A DNA stretch of 64,000 bases, taken from NCBI RefSeq assembly GCF_017639205.1, contig NZ_CP071139.1, forward strand, positions 3,850,001 through 3,914,000, in the 5' to 3' direction. Below the pieces are notes generated by a model that had not been told where the DNA came from, searched no databases, and saw only the letters and a program-made list of their open reading frames with translations. A program made the translations under genes and the position numbers. Origin of the DNA: Streptomyces nojiriensis. Its GTDB lineage: Bacteria > Actinomycetota > Actinomycetes > Streptomycetales > Streptomycetaceae. Shown in pieces: positions 1 through 9,583 of this stretch (within the stretch, counting starts at the first letter, position 1; every line of letters begins with the position of its first letter).

Positions 1-129
1 AAGTGGACGGGGTATCAACTTCTGGCGTTGATTTTTGGCACGCTGTTGAGTTCTCAAGGAACGGACGCTTCCTTTGTACTCACCCTCGCGGGCTTTCCTC
101 CGGGCTTTCGTTCTGTTCTTGCGTTTCCG

Positions 130-159
130 ACTCTATCAGACTCTTTCGTGTCCGACTTC
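130..159 (-). promoter_or_regulatory. rRNA operon promoter, proximal (TAGAGT -10)
   Basis: Minus-strand TAGAGT (135-130) followed by CGGAAACGC, with a weak -35 GAAGTC (159-154) 18 bases upstream. It is a near copy of the promoter at 212-240. Position is inferred from the repeated element, not from a good -35 match. Confidence 0.6.
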
Positions 160-211
160 CTCGGCGCTTTCCAGGTTTTCGCTTTCGCGCTTTCCCTTTC
201 CGGCGATTCCG

Positions 212-240
212 ACTCTACCAGAAGTTCTCCACCGGATTTC
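212..240 (-). promoter_or_regulatory. rRNA operon promoter, middle (TAGAGT -10)
   Basis: Minus-strand -10 element TAGAGT (217-212) followed by CGGAATCGC, with a weak -35 GAAATC (240-235) 17 bases upstream. The same -10 plus downstream sequence recurs about 80 bases further on. Tandem promoters of this kind are characteristic of Streptomyces rrn operons. Confidence 0.6.
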
Positions 241-360
241 CCGGCTTCGGATTCCTGAATGAGGAGTCGGTTGTACCCCACTGGAATTCAATTCCTTTTG
301 GGGGTGAGAGAGAGTTTAAACCATCGCTGCCGAACTTGTCCAGTTCGAGGCAACCGTTCG

Positions 361-389
361 AATCTACCTCCCCGCGCGCTCCGTGTCAA
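361..389 (-). promoter_or_regulatory. rRNA operon promoter, distal (TTGACA-17-TAGATT)
   Basis: On the minus strand a consensus -35 TTGACA (389-384) is separated by exactly 17 bases from TAGATT (366-361). This is a textbook vegetative sigma-factor promoter and the strongest match in the leader. Transcription would start near 354 and run left into the rRNA leader. Confidence 0.8.
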
Positions 390-442
390 CGGTCTTCGCG
401 GGACGACGAGGAGACTAGCAGCTCAACAGGCTTGTACGCACA

Positions 443-1450
443 TCAGGCCGCGGTCGGGAGCGTCGCCGTCTGGTCGGCCTCCTCCACGTCGCCCACGTCG
501 CCGGCGCGCGCGGCCCTGCCGCCCAGGATGAAGACGTAGAGCAGGAAGGCGACCTCGGCTGCGACGCCGATCGTGATGCGGGCCCAGGTGGGGAGGCCCG
601 ACGGGGTCACGAAGCCCTCGATCAGGCCCGAGATGAAGAGGACCACCGCGAGGCCGATGGCCATGCCGAGGGCGGTGCGGCCCTGTTCCGCCAGGGCCGC
701 GCGGCGGGTGCGGGGGCCCGGGTCGATGACCGTCCAGCCCAGGCGCAGCCCCATGCCCGCAGCCACGAAGACCGCCGTCAGTTCGAGCAGGCCGTGCGGA
801 AGGATCAGGCCCAGGAAGACGTCGAGGCGGCCGGCGGAGGCCATCAGGCCGAGGCCGACGCCGAGGTTGGCCATGTTCAGGAAGAGGATCCAGAGCACCG
901 GTAGCCCCAGGAACGCGCCCAGGACCAGGCAGATCGCCGCCGCCTGGGCGTTGTTCGTCCAGACCTGGGCGGCGAAGGAGCCCGCGGGGTGGCTGGAGTA
1001 GTACGTCTCGTACTGGCCGCCCGGCTGCGTGAGCGCCTTCAGGTCATCGGGGGCCGCGATGGCGCTCTGGACCTCCGGGTGCGTGGCTATCCACCAGCCG
1101 ATGAGTACGCCGAGCGCCGTGGAGAGCAGGGCCGTCGGTATCCACCAGCGGCGGCTGCGGTAGACCGCGGCGGGGAAGCCCGCCGTGAAGAAGAGGGCGG
1201 CGTCGCGCCAGCCGGCCCGGCGGGTGCCCGTCACCGTGGCGCGGGCGCGGGCGACCAGCTGGGTCAGCCGGCCGGTGAGCATCGGGTCCGGGGCGCTGGA
1301 CTGGATCTGGGAGAGGTGGGTGGAGGTGCGCTGGTAGAGCGCGACGAGTTCGTCGGCCTCGTCGCCGGTGAGCTTGCGGCCGCGGCCCAGGAGCTGCTCC
1401 AGGCGTTCCCACTCGGCACGGTGTGCGGTCACGAAGACGTCGAGATCCAT
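443..1450 (-). CDS. Stage II sporulation protein M (SpoIIM)-family membrane protein
   Basis: 335 residues. The N-terminal ~95 residues are soluble and helical, beginning MDLDVFVTAHRAEWERLEQL. They are followed by several hydrophobic spans: around VSALLSTALGVLIGWWI-type sequence, then AAAICLVLGAFLGLPVLWIL, LGLILPHGLLELTAVFVAAG and two C-terminal spans. The GLILPHGLLEL block is typical of SpoIIM/DUF95 proteins. Family members occur widely outside sporulating bacteria and often sit beside an RDD protein, as here with the divergent gene at 1550. The ATG at 1450 was chosen because the frame upstream lacks family character. A sporulation role is not shown; membrane remodelling is only an inference. 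Confidence 0.85.
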   Translation of the reverse strand: MDLDVFVTAHRAEWERLEQLLGRGRKLTGDEADELVALYQRTSTHLSQIQSSAPDPMLTGRLTQLVARARATVTGTRRAGWRDAALFFTAGFPAAVYRSRRWWIPTALLSTALGVLIGWWIATHPEVQSAIAAPDDLKALTQPGGQYETYYSSHPAGSFAAQVWTNNAQAAAICLVLGAFLGLPVLWILFLNMANLGVGLGLMASAGRLDVFLGLILPHGLLELTAVFVAAGMGLRLGWTVIDPGPRTRRAALAEQGRTALGMAIGLAVVLFISGLIEGFVTPSGLPTWARITIGVAAEVAFLLYVFILGGRAARAGDVGDVEEADQTATLPTAA

Positions 1451-1549
1451 CCGGTTTGCCGCTCCCCTGTCCCAGGTCCCCTGGCCACTGCCTATTCCTA
1501 GTGTGGTCAGCTTGGCAGACTGGAGGCCGTAGGGGCGGGGGCAGGTCAC

Positions 1550-2473
1550 ATGAGAGGTGCTGTGGTGAGCGATCTGGTGACGGGGGACGCGGTCGTCCTG
1601 GGGCTCAGGCCCGCGCGGCTGCCGAGCCGCGGGCTGGCGATCCTCCTGGACCTGGCCGTGTACGTCACCGGATACGTGCTCATCTCGGTCGGGCTGACCA
1701 TGGCCACCGCCTCGCTGGACGACGCCGCCCAGGCGGCCGTCGCGGTGGCGAGCTTCCTGCTGTTCCTGGTGGGCGTCCCGATCGCGGTGGAGACCCTGTC
1801 CCACGGGCGTTCGCTCGGCAAGCTCGCCTGCGGGCTGCGGGTCGTACGGGACGACGGCGGGCCGATCCGGTTCCGGCACGCTCTGGTGCGCGGGGCCCTG
1901 GGGGTCGTGGAGCTGATCCTGACCTTCGGGTCGATCGCGTGCATCGCCTCACTGGCGTCGGCGCGGGGGCGGCGGCTCGGGGACGTGTTCGCGGGGACCC
2001 TGGTGGTCCGGGAGCGGGTGCCGGGGACCCGGGTGATGCCGGTGCCTCCGCCGCCTCCGTGGCTGGCGGGGCGGTTCACCGGGCTGGACCTGTCGGCGGT
2101 GCCGGACGGGCTGTGGCTGGCGATACGCCAGTACCTGACGCGGATGAACCAGCTGGATCCGCAGGTGGGCGCCGCGATGGCCGTGCGGCTCGCGGACGAT
2201 CTGGTGGCGCGTACGGGGGCGCCGCCGCCGGCCGGGGTGCCGGCCGCCGCGTTCCTGATGGCCGTGGTGCACGAGCGGCAGTCGCGGGACGCCGCCCGGG
2301 CGTTCCGGCCGTCCGCCGTCGGTCCTGGCTCCGGGTTCGCACCCGCGCCGGTACCGGAGCCGGTTCCGGTCGTGGCACCGGTCCCCTACGTGGCTCCCGC
2401 ACCCGTGGCACCCGTGGCGCCCGCGGCGCCCGCGGAGGCTCCGCGCGCCGGCGGGTTCGCGCCGCCCGCCTGA
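1550..2473 (+). CDS. RDD-family membrane protein
   Basis: 307 residues. The RDD domain occupies roughly residues 15-150. It has the R...D motif at the first membrane span (RGLAILLDLAVYV), a second span (VAVASFLLFLVGVPIAV) and the conserved SHGRSLGKLACGLRVV block before a third span. The C-terminal half is soluble, then becomes Ala/Pro/Val-rich low complexity after about residue 255. It is divergent from the SpoIIM-like gene with a 99-base gap that would hold both promoters. Start could also be the GTG at 1565. Function of RDD proteins is mostly unknown, with some linked to transport. Confidence 0.85.
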   Translation: MRGAVVSDLVTGDAVVLGLRPARLPSRGLAILLDLAVYVTGYVLISVGLTMATASLDDAAQAAVAVASFLLFLVGVPIAVETLSHGRSLGKLACGLRVVRDDGGPIRFRHALVRGALGVVELILTFGSIACIASLASARGRRLGDVFAGTLVVRERVPGTRVMPVPPPPPWLAGRFTGLDLSAVPDGLWLAIRQYLTRMNQLDPQVGAAMAVRLADDLVARTGAPPPAGVPAAAFLMAVVHERQSRDAARAFRPSAVGPGSGFAPAPVPEPVPVVAPVPYVAPAPVAPVAPAAPAEAPRAGGFAPPA

Positions 2474-2477
2474 AGGA

Positions 2478-3098
2478 TCACTGCTCCTCGAAGACCGAGG
2501 GCGGTGTCTCCAGGTGTTCGAGTTCGATGCCGGGGGCCGAGAGCACCACGTCCCCGGCGATGTGGATCGTGTGCACCTCGCCCGTGTCCAGGGCGCTTAC
2601 CTGGTACTCGTCCACCAGCAGCGGGCCGCTGTCCGTGGGGTGTTCCCGGCGGGCGACGAGGGCCCAGGCCTGGTCGACCGTACGGGGTGCCAGGACCGGA
2701 TCGGTGAGGGCCAGGAGCCGGACGCGGGTGGCGGGGGCGCCGGGGGTCAGGCGGAGCAGGCGGGTCGTGGCGACGAGGAAGGCCGGGGAGGTGCCGGTGA
2801 AGCCGGGGGCGGCGATGTTGCCCTCGGTGGCCTCGGTTCCGGTGGGATCGGTGCGGACCCAGGTGACGCCGTCGATGGCGGCGCCGCGCACCTGCCAGCT
2901 CGCGGCGTTGAGCTCCATGCGGATGGGGCGGCCGAGCTCGTCGATCGCCAGGTCCACGGAGCCGCGGTGGTCGCCGTCCGGGCCGGTGAGCTGGGAGACG
3001 TAGCGCCAGCCGGAGGGCCCGGGGGCGCAGTGGAAGTGCTCCTCGCCGAGCGGGGTGTGGTCGTGCGGGTCGTGGAGCGAGTAGCGGCCGCGGGGCAT
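2478..3098 (-). CDS. Conserved hypothetical protein
   Basis: 206 residues, acidic, no signal peptide or membrane span. It begins MPRGRYSLHDPHDHTPLGEE. I do not recognise a domain. The alternating hydrophobic pattern and the phrase VSQLTGPDGDHRGSVDLAID suggest a beta-rich fold binding something apolar, but that is a guess. The ATG at 3098 is preceded by GAGAAGAG at good spacing; a GTG three codons upstream is possible. It lies downstream of the adenosylhomocysteinase gene beyond a strong terminator, and its stop faces the RDD gene stop only 4 bases away. Confidence 0.75.
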   Translation of the reverse strand: MPRGRYSLHDPHDHTPLGEEHFHCAPGPSGWRYVSQLTGPDGDHRGSVDLAIDELGRPIRMELNAASWQVRGAAIDGVTWVRTDPTGTEATEGNIAAPGFTGTSPAFLVATTRLLRLTPGAPATRVRLLALTDPVLAPRTVDQAWALVARREHPTDSGPLLVDEYQVSALDTGEVHTIHIAGDVVLSAPGIELEHLETPPSVFEEQ

Positions 3099-3133
3099 GG
3101 TGCGCACTCTTCTCGGGGTCGAGGGACAAGGGG

Positions 3134-3163
3134 CAGGCCCCCGGCACGGGTGCCGGGGGCCTG
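3134..3163 (-). terminator. Terminator after adenosylhomocysteinase
   Basis: A perfect 13-base-pair stem, CAGGCCCCCGGCA / TGCCGGGGGCCTG, with a 4-base loop, starts 34 bases beyond the ahcY stop codon. There is no long T run, as is usual in Streptomyces. Confidence 0.8.
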
Positions 3164-3196
3164 CTTCAGGTACGTCCGCGGTCGATCAGTTGGTGA

Positions 3197-4633
<1,437 letters not shown>

Positions 4634-5014
4634 GGGTGCTGCTCCTCATGGTTCGAGAGGGTGGGTACGGCTGGGCCGTGCGCCGTCCTGGGGACGGGAC
4701 ACCGAGCACAGTCCGTCGGGGGTCCTCTCTCCCCTCGGCCGGTCGCAGGGACCGCCCGACCCGCCATCAGCAGCGACGCCTGACACTGGGCACGAATCTA
4801 CACCGGTCGGCGCAGCGAGCCCCAGTCGGACGAGGAAGAAGCCGGGCGGGGATTCACGGGCACCGGCTTCGGCGAACGGTCGGGGGCCGCTCCTGACGGG
4901 GCGTCGACCTGGGGGTACCGGGGAAGATCCGGTGAGCGGGACCCAGCAGTGGCGCGGTTTCGGCCAGACCGTAGTCTTCCGGCCGTTCGCACTGGTGGGA
5001 GGGGTTTCGGAGTC
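4634..5014. other. Intergenic region between divergent ahcY and the signal-peptidase-like gene
   Basis: About 380 bases without a credible gene. The ahcY side has a long leader with the hairpin CGGTC-cctg-GACCG (minus strand, about 4740-4760). I looked for an S-adenosylhomocysteine riboswitch and could not match its conserved core. The right end carries GGGAGGGG, the likely ribosome binding site of the next gene. Confidence 0.5.
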
Positions 5015-5698
5015 ATGAAGAACAGACCTGGGCGCAAACGGGGCATATGGGCGATCACCCTTCTGATCCTGGGCGTCGCGCTGAACGGCATCGCGCTCGC
5101 GCTCATGGTGAGTCAGTTCAAGGTGCACAGCTATGAAGGCGCCGCCATGCTGCCCACGCTGCCCCACGGGGACCTGGTCATGGTGAAGAGGCATCCGTCC
5201 GAGGTGCACCGCGGCGACGTCGTCACCTACGACCCCGTCGGGTGGGAGGGGCCGGGGCCGAACCTCGGGCGCGTGGTGGCGGTGGGGGGCGACCACATCG
5301 CCTACGCGAAGGGGGACCGCACCCTGACCCTGAACGGGCGGCCGCTCGAAGAGCCCTACGTACTGGACGACGCTCCCGGGGCTCCGGATCTTGCCTTCGC
5401 CGTCTCGGTGCCACAGGGCCGGGTCTTCATCCTGGGTGACAACCGCGGCAACTCCGCGGACTCCCGCTACTACTCGGAGCTCCAGCAGGGCACGCTGCCG
5501 GTGTCGGCCGTGACCGGGCTCCGGATCGCCGAGGAGGACAGCGTGCTCATGGGGGTCCTCGGCCTGGTGTCGAGCGTCGGAACGCTGGCCCTGCCCGTGG
5601 GGATCGGGCTGGGCATCGCCGCACTGGTGGCGCGGAGGAAGAAGCAGCCGGTACCGGCGGGGCCCGTCTGGGGCGCCGTGCACGTCGACGAGCCGTAG
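5015..5698 (+). CDS. Signal peptidase I (S26)-like protein, catalytic residues missing
   Basis: 227 residues with an N-terminal membrane anchor (about 12-33), an S26 peptidase fold and a C-terminal membrane span followed by ARRKK. The box order of signal peptidase I is kept: EGAAMLPTLPHGD, HRGDVVTYDP, NLGRVVAVGGD and GDNRGNSADSR. However, the nucleophilic Ser before the Met is Ala44, and the general-base Lys of the xKRVxG box is Gly85. Both catalytic positions read cleanly in frame, so cleavage by the usual Ser-Lys dyad is not expected. The ATG at 5015 follows GGGAGGGG at about 10 bases. It may be a membrane scaffold or substrate-binding pseudoenzyme; no role is known to me. Confidence 0.88.
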   Translation: MKNRPGRKRGIWAITLLILGVALNGIALALMVSQFKVHSYEGAAMLPTLPHGDLVMVKRHPSEVHRGDVVTYDPVGWEGPGPNLGRVVAVGGDHIAYAKGDRTLTLNGRPLEEPYVLDDAPGAPDLAFAVSVPQGRVFILGDNRGNSADSRYYSELQQGTLPVSAVTGLRIAEEDSVLMGVLGLVSSVGTLALPVGIGLGIAALVARRKKQPVPAGPVWGAVHVDEP

Positions 5699-5711
5699 GC
5701 GACGACAACTC

Positions 5712-5747
5712 GAAGGCCCCCGCGGGCTGCTGCTCGCGGGGGCCTTC
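5712..5747. terminator. Bidirectional terminator
   Basis: Perfect 13-bp stem GAAGGCCCCCGCG / CGCGGGGGCCTTC with a 10-base loop. It lies between the convergent signal-peptidase-like gene and the cation efflux gene, 14 bases after the first stop and 28 bases before the second. Confidence 0.9.
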
Positions 5748-5774
5748 GGGCGTTCATGGCTCTTGGCCGCTCGT

Positions 5775-6698
5775 CTACTTGGCGGCTTCGGGGCGGTAGA
5801 TGTCGGGTTCCAGGTAGATCACCCGGGCGATCGGGACCGCCGCGCGGATGCGGGCCTCGGCGGCGTTGATCGCGTCGGCCACCTCGGTCGCGGTGTCGTT
5901 GCCCTCGACCGCGATCTTGGCGGCGACCAGCAGCTCCTCCGGGCCCAGGTGCAGGGTGCGCATGTGGATCACGCGGGTGACGACGTCCCCGTCGACCACC
6001 GCGGCCTTGATCTTCTCGACTTCCTCGACGCCGGCGGCCTCGCCGAGCAGCAGGGACTTGGTCTCCGCGGCCAGGACGATCGCGATGACGATGAGCAGGA
6101 TGCCGATGCACAGGGTGCCGATGCCGTCCCAGACCCCGTTGCCGGTCAGCAGGGCGAGGCCGACACCGCCGAGGGCCAGCACCAGGCCGACGAGCGCGCC
6201 GAAGTCCTCCAGCAGGACGACGGGGAGCTCGGGGGCCTTGGCCCGCCTGATGAACTGGGTCCAGGTCTGCTCGCCCCGGATCTCGTTCGACTCCTTGATC
6301 GCGGTGCGGAAGGAGAAGGACTCCGCGATGATCGCGAAGAGGAGGACACCGACGGGCCAGTACCAGTGCGTGATCTCGTGCGGGTCGTGGATCTTCTCGT
6401 AGCCCTCGTAGATGGCGAACATGCCACCGACGGTGAAGAGCACGATGGAGACCAGGAAGGCGTAGATGTAGCGCTCGCGCCCGTACCCGAAGGGGTGTTG
6501 CGGCGTCGCCTCGCGCTGTGCCTTCTTGCCGCCGAGGAGCAGCAGTCCCTGGTTCCCGGAGTCGGCCAGTGAGTGGACGCTTTCCGCGAGCATCGACGAG
6601 GAGCCGCTGAAGAGGAATGCCACGAATTTGGCTACAGCGATGGCGAGGTTGGCGGCGAGTGCCGCCACGATCGCCTTGGTACCGCCCGACGCGCTCAT
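5775..6698 (-). CDS. Cation diffusion facilitator (CDF) family metal transporter
   Basis: 307 residues. Six predicted membrane spans begin at TKAIVAALAANLAIAVAKFVAF. The second carries MLAESVHSLADSGNQ, whose H-x3-D pair forms half of the transport metal site in CDF proteins. The loop HPFGYGRERYIYAF is also diagnostic, and a soluble C-terminal ferredoxin-like domain (about 215-307) follows. It exports divalent cations such as Zn, Co, Fe or Mn by proton exchange; the exact metal cannot be told. It is first downstream of manA in a minus-strand row but separated by 70 bases and may have its own promoter. Confidence 0.93.
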   Translation of the reverse strand: MSASGGTKAIVAALAANLAIAVAKFVAFLFSGSSSMLAESVHSLADSGNQGLLLLGGKKAQREATPQHPFGYGRERYIYAFLVSIVLFTVGGMFAIYEGYEKIHDPHEITHWYWPVGVLLFAIIAESFSFRTAIKESNEIRGEQTWTQFIRRAKAPELPVVLLEDFGALVGLVLALGGVGLALLTGNGVWDGIGTLCIGILLIVIAIVLAAETKSLLLGEAAGVEEVEKIKAAVVDGDVVTRVIHMRTLHLGPEELLVAAKIAVEGNDTATEVADAINAAEARIRAAVPIARVIYLEPDIYRPEAAK

Positions 6699-6770
6699 GG
6701 GTGCAGGGTGTCCTTCCTAGCCACTGACTACCGGCCGCACATTGTTGCAGCCGGTGGGAGGGACGCGACG

Positions 6771-7928
6771 TCAGACCACCACGGTGGCACGGAAGATCGT
6801 CCCGCTTCCGGACAGTTCGACCTTTTCGCCCGCCGGTACGAAGACCGACTCGCCGGGGGCCAGGGCCAGTTCGCCGGCCCGCGGGGAGCCGGCCGTGCAG
6901 AGCAGGATCTGCGGGGTGTCGTGCGGGAGTACGCGGGGGGCGCCGCCGGGCGCGAGGAGGAAGCGGGAGAGCCGGAACTCGTCGATGGGGGTCTCGTAGA
7001 CCTCCTCGGCGTCGCCCTCGGGGCGCAGCAGGTTCGGGTCGCCGGGCTCGAACTTCGCGATCTTCAGCAGCTCGGGCACGTCCACGTGCTTGGGGGTGAG
7101 CCCGGCACGCAGCACGTTGTCCGAGTTGGCCAGCAACTCGACGCCGAGGCCGTCGATGTAGGCGTGCGGGACGCCGGCGCCGAGGAACATCGCCTCGCCG
7201 GGCTGGAGTCGGACGTGGTTGAGCAGCATCGCCGCGATGACGCCCGGGTCGCCGGGGAAGTGGTGGACGAGCGTGGCGTACGGGGTGTAGCGGCCGCCGA
7301 TGCGCGTGACGGCGACGGCCACCTCGTGCACGGTGTGGGCCATCTCGACGCGGTCCGCGGTCAGTACGGCCGTCAGCATCTCGCGCAGGGCGGCCTCTTC
7401 GGGGTGCGCGCGCAGCAGGTCGACGTACGGCTTGAGGCTGTCCACGTCCAGGCCGGCGAGGAGGTCCGCGGCCTCCTGCGGCGGACGGAAGCCGCACAGC
7501 CCGTCGAACGCGGTGAGCGCGCAGATCATTTCGGGCTTGTGGTTGGGGTCCTTGTAGTTGCGGTGGTCCGCGTCGATCGGGACCCCGCGGCGCTCCTCGT
7601 CCTCGAAGCCCGCCCGGGCCTGGTGCAGGTCGGGGTGGACCTGGAGGGAGAGCGGGGCGCCGGCGGCGAGGATCTTGAACATGAAGGGCAGCCGGGGGCC
7701 GAACCTGGCGACGGTGGCGGCGCCCAGCTCGCCTTCGGGATCGGCGGCGATGACGTCCGAGAGCAGCCGCTCGCCCGCTCCCCGGTCGATGCGGGAGGGG
7801 GCGCCCGGGTGGGCTCCCATCCACATCTCGGCCTGGGGCTCACCGGTGGGTTCGACACCGAGGAGCGTGGGAAGGGCCGTGGTGGATCCCCAGGCGTAGG
7901 GGCGGATCGTGTTCGTCAGGCGGTCCAT
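6771..7928 (-). CDS. manA: Mannose-6-phosphate isomerase, class I
   Basis: 385 residues. It interconverts fructose-6-phosphate and mannose-6-phosphate, feeding GDP-mannose and envelope mannosylation. Type I PMI metal-site motifs are visible: AEMWMGAHPGAPS near residue 35, FKILAAGAPLSLQVHPD (Gln-x-His), DHRNYKDPNHKPEMICAL (Glu-His), and GAGVPHAYIDGLGVELLANSDNVLRAGLTPKHVD near the active site. The ATG at 7928 follows AGGAAGACGACG. It lies 37 bases after the SIS-domain gene and forms a likely operon with it, the Trm112-like gene and phosphomannomutase upstream. Confidence 0.95.
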   Translation of the reverse strand: MDRLTNTIRPYAWGSTTALPTLLGVEPTGEPQAEMWMGAHPGAPSRIDRGAGERLLSDVIAADPEGELGAATVARFGPRLPFMFKILAAGAPLSLQVHPDLHQARAGFEDEERRGVPIDADHRNYKDPNHKPEMICALTAFDGLCGFRPPQEAADLLAGLDVDSLKPYVDLLRAHPEEAALREMLTAVLTADRVEMAHTVHEVAVAVTRIGGRYTPYATLVHHFPGDPGVIAAMLLNHVRLQPGEAMFLGAGVPHAYIDGLGVELLANSDNVLRAGLTPKHVDVPELLKIAKFEPGDPNLLRPEGDAEEVYETPIDEFRLSRFLLAPGGAPRVLPHDTPQILLCTAGSPRAGELALAPGESVFVPAGEKVELSGSGTIFRATVVV

Positions 7929-7965
7929 CGTCGTCTTCCTGGATAGAGCTGGGTACTTCAGTGCC

Positions 7966-9099
7966 TCAGCTGTGTCCGCCGGAAGCCAACGCCAGGTAGG
8001 CGGTGGCGAAATCCGTGACGGCGAGGAGTTCGGCGAGCTGCTCCAGTTCGGCGCCCTCCTCCGGTTCGAGCTCGCTGATCGCCGTGTCGTGGCTGAGGGC
8101 GAGCTCGCGTGCGGCGGGGGCGGCGGTGAGGCCACCGGCCGGCCGGTCGCGCAGCAGGACGACGCGGGCGCGAAGGGCCTGGGGCTCTTCGACCCGGTCA
8201 CGGAAGAAGTCGTCGGGGTCGGCACCGGCGGCGAAGGATCCGGCGAGCAGGACGCCGTGGGCGGGCAGTGCCTCGGGAAGCACGGCGGCCAGGGCGGGGC
8301 GGCCGGCGAGCTCGGCGAGGGTGGCGGCGAACCGGCGGCCCGCGGGGGCGGCGCCGGTGCCCTCGCTCCAGATGAGCGGGAGGGAGTCGGCCAGCTCGGC
8401 GGCGAGGGTCTTGGCCGGGTTGGAGTAGGTGGCGATGGCGGGCCCGCAGCGTTCGGCCGTACGGTCGAGCCGGTCGGCGACGAGCTGCAGGGTGTCGGGG
8501 GCGGCGGTGATCAGGCCGACCTTGTCGAGGAGCAGCAGCAGCGGCGTCAGCAGGGCCCACAGGGCGCCGGGTCCGGCCGCGGCGGACTCGTCGTACTCCT
8601 GGTACGGGGCCTTGGCCATCGGTACGAGGAGCCCGTGCGCGCCGTCCACCGCCTCGCTCAGCGGTGAGCGCTCGGGGGCGACACCGACGACGGTGCAGCC
8701 GCGCCGGTACGCCTGCTCGGCGAGGACGGCGAGCCCGGGCTCGGTGCCGTCGGTGGTGGCGAGGAGCAGCAGGTCGACGGGTCCGGCCCAGCCGGGCAGG
8801 GACCAGCGCAGCGCGCCGGCCGCGTGGGCGACGCCGGTGGGATCCAGCCGGATGACGGGCGCGGAGGCTCCGGCGAGGGCGCCGAGCAGGTCGGCGACGC
8901 CGGTGGCGGCGGTGCCGGGCCCGGCGATCAGGACGGAGCGCGGACGGCCGTCGGGGCGCAGCTCGGCGAGACCGGCCTCGGTCGCGTGCCGGGCGGCGGT
9001 ACGGACTCTGGCTCCGGCCTCGGCCGCGCCGCGGAGCAGGCCCCTGCGGTCGACGCGGGCGAGATCGTCCGGTGCGTCGAGGAGCGACTCGTCGAGCAT
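7966..9099 (-). CDS. SIS-domain protein, phosphoglucose/phosphomannose isomerase-like
   Basis: 377 residues. The N-terminal start MLDESLLDAPDDLARVD, the sugar-isomerase (SIS) core (VLIAGPGTAATGVADLLGALAG) and the C-terminal PEALPAHGVLLAGSFAAGADPDDFFRDRVEEP resemble archaeal-type bifunctional PGI/PMI enzymes. The second SIS half has CTVVGVAPERSPLSEAVDG. Whether it is an active isomerase is uncertain, since a bona fide manA lies next to it. Possible roles are an isomerase with different sugar-phosphate specificity or a regulator. The ATG at 9099 has GGAGG nine bases upstream. Confidence 0.85.
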   Translation of the reverse strand: MLDESLLDAPDDLARVDRRGLLRGAAEAGARVRTAARHATEAGLAELRPDGRPRSVLIAGPGTAATGVADLLGALAGASAPVIRLDPTGVAHAAGALRWSLPGWAGPVDLLLLATTDGTEPGLAVLAEQAYRRGCTVVGVAPERSPLSEAVDGAHGLLVPMAKAPYQEYDESAAAGPGALWALLTPLLLLLDKVGLITAAPDTLQLVADRLDRTAERCGPAIATYSNPAKTLAAELADSLPLIWSEGTGAAPAGRRFAATLAELAGRPALAAVLPEALPAHGVLLAGSFAAGADPDDFFRDRVEEPQALRARVVLLRDRPAGGLTAAPAARELALSHDTAISELEPEEGAELEQLAELLAVTDFATAYLALASGGHS

Positions 9100-9189
9100 G
9101 GCGGCCTCCGGCGGTGTTGACGGATCCAGGGTGGCGGAATCGGTCTCAGCGTCTGCGTGTGCCCTTGTTGCGGGGCGCGCGGCAGGGGG

Positions 9190-9375
9190 TCAGGCGGGGC
9201 GGCGGGCCTCGTCCACGAGGAGCACGGGGATGCCGTCACGGACCGGGTACGCGAGGCCGCAGTCCTGGCCGGTGCAGATCAGCTCGGGGGCCGTCTCGTC
9301 GGCCGACTTGTCCTCGAGGGGCGAGTGGCAGGCGGGGCAGGCGAGGATCTGCAGGAGGCCGGCTTCGAGCGGCAT
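9190..9375 (-). CDS. Trm112-family small zinc-ribbon-like protein
   Basis: 61 residues: MPLEAGLLQILACPACHSPL, then ICTGQDCGLAYPVRDGIPVLL. The CPAC pair and the downstream C-x5-C form the zinc-ribbon pattern of Trm112/YcaR proteins, and VRDGIPVLL is their signature. In eukaryotes and archaea Trm112 activates methyltransferases; bacterial members have no settled role and usually sit beside phosphomannomutase or lipid A genes, as here. The ATG at 9375 was preferred over one seven codons upstream because AAGGGAAA precedes it. Confidence 0.88.
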   Translation of the reverse strand: MPLEAGLLQILACPACHSPLEDKSADETAPELICTGQDCGLAYPVRDGIPVLLVDEARRPA

Positions 9376-9462
9376 GGGGCGTTTCCCTTCGGGCATGTGG
9401 GTGGGGCGAGGTCAGCGTACCGCCGAGTTCGCGGCGGTGCGGTGTTGTGGGGGCGGGTTGGG

Positions 9463-9545
9463 CCCCGGGGGCTGCGCCCCCGGGGAACCCGGCTCCGCCG
9501 GGCACCGGGCTCCGCCCGGCCCTGCGCCTCGAACGCCGGCGGGGC
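9463..9545. repeat. Dispersed GC-rich Streptomyces intergenic repeat, copy 1
   Basis: Contains CCCCGGGGGC-tgc-GCCCCCGGGG, then GGCTCCGCCGGGC, GGGCTCCGCCC and CTGCGCCTCGAACGCCGGCG. The GGCTCCGCC palindrome plus the C-CTCGAACGCCGGCGGGG tail recur at 22444, 39961, 54349, 60165 and 63425. Such units are common between Streptomyces genes and may act as terminators. Confidence 0.75.
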
Positions 9546-9583
9546 TGGATCGGCGGAGCCCGGTTCTTGAGTGCCGCAGTGCC

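Larger units (their letters stand above)
1..360 (-). other. 5' leader of an rRNA operon (16S gene lies just beyond the left edge)
   Basis: Read on the minus strand, the first ~60 bases form the conserved pre-16S leader of Streptomyces rRNA operons. It has the TTGAGAACTCAA inverted repeat followed by an AAAAATCAACGCC box and TTGATACCCCGTCC. This leader precedes 16S rRNA by a few hundred bases in the genus, so the rRNA genes should lie to the left of position 1, transcribed leftward. The AT-richer composition contrasts with the flanking coding DNA. Short reading frames here are not genes. Recognition is by memory of the leader sequence; the 16S gene itself is not visible. Confidence 0.85.

Noticed and set aside
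3..539. Open frames in the first 540 bases
   Set aside because: They read through the rRNA leader and the SpoIIM gene end, have no ribosome binding sites and no protein-like composition.
4634..4800. Possible S-adenosylhomocysteine riboswitch upstream of ahcY
   Set aside because: The minus-strand leader has a small hairpin and a CTGCGACC string, but the conserved SAH-riboswitch core and pseudoknot partners could not be matched. An Infernal search with the SAH model would decide.
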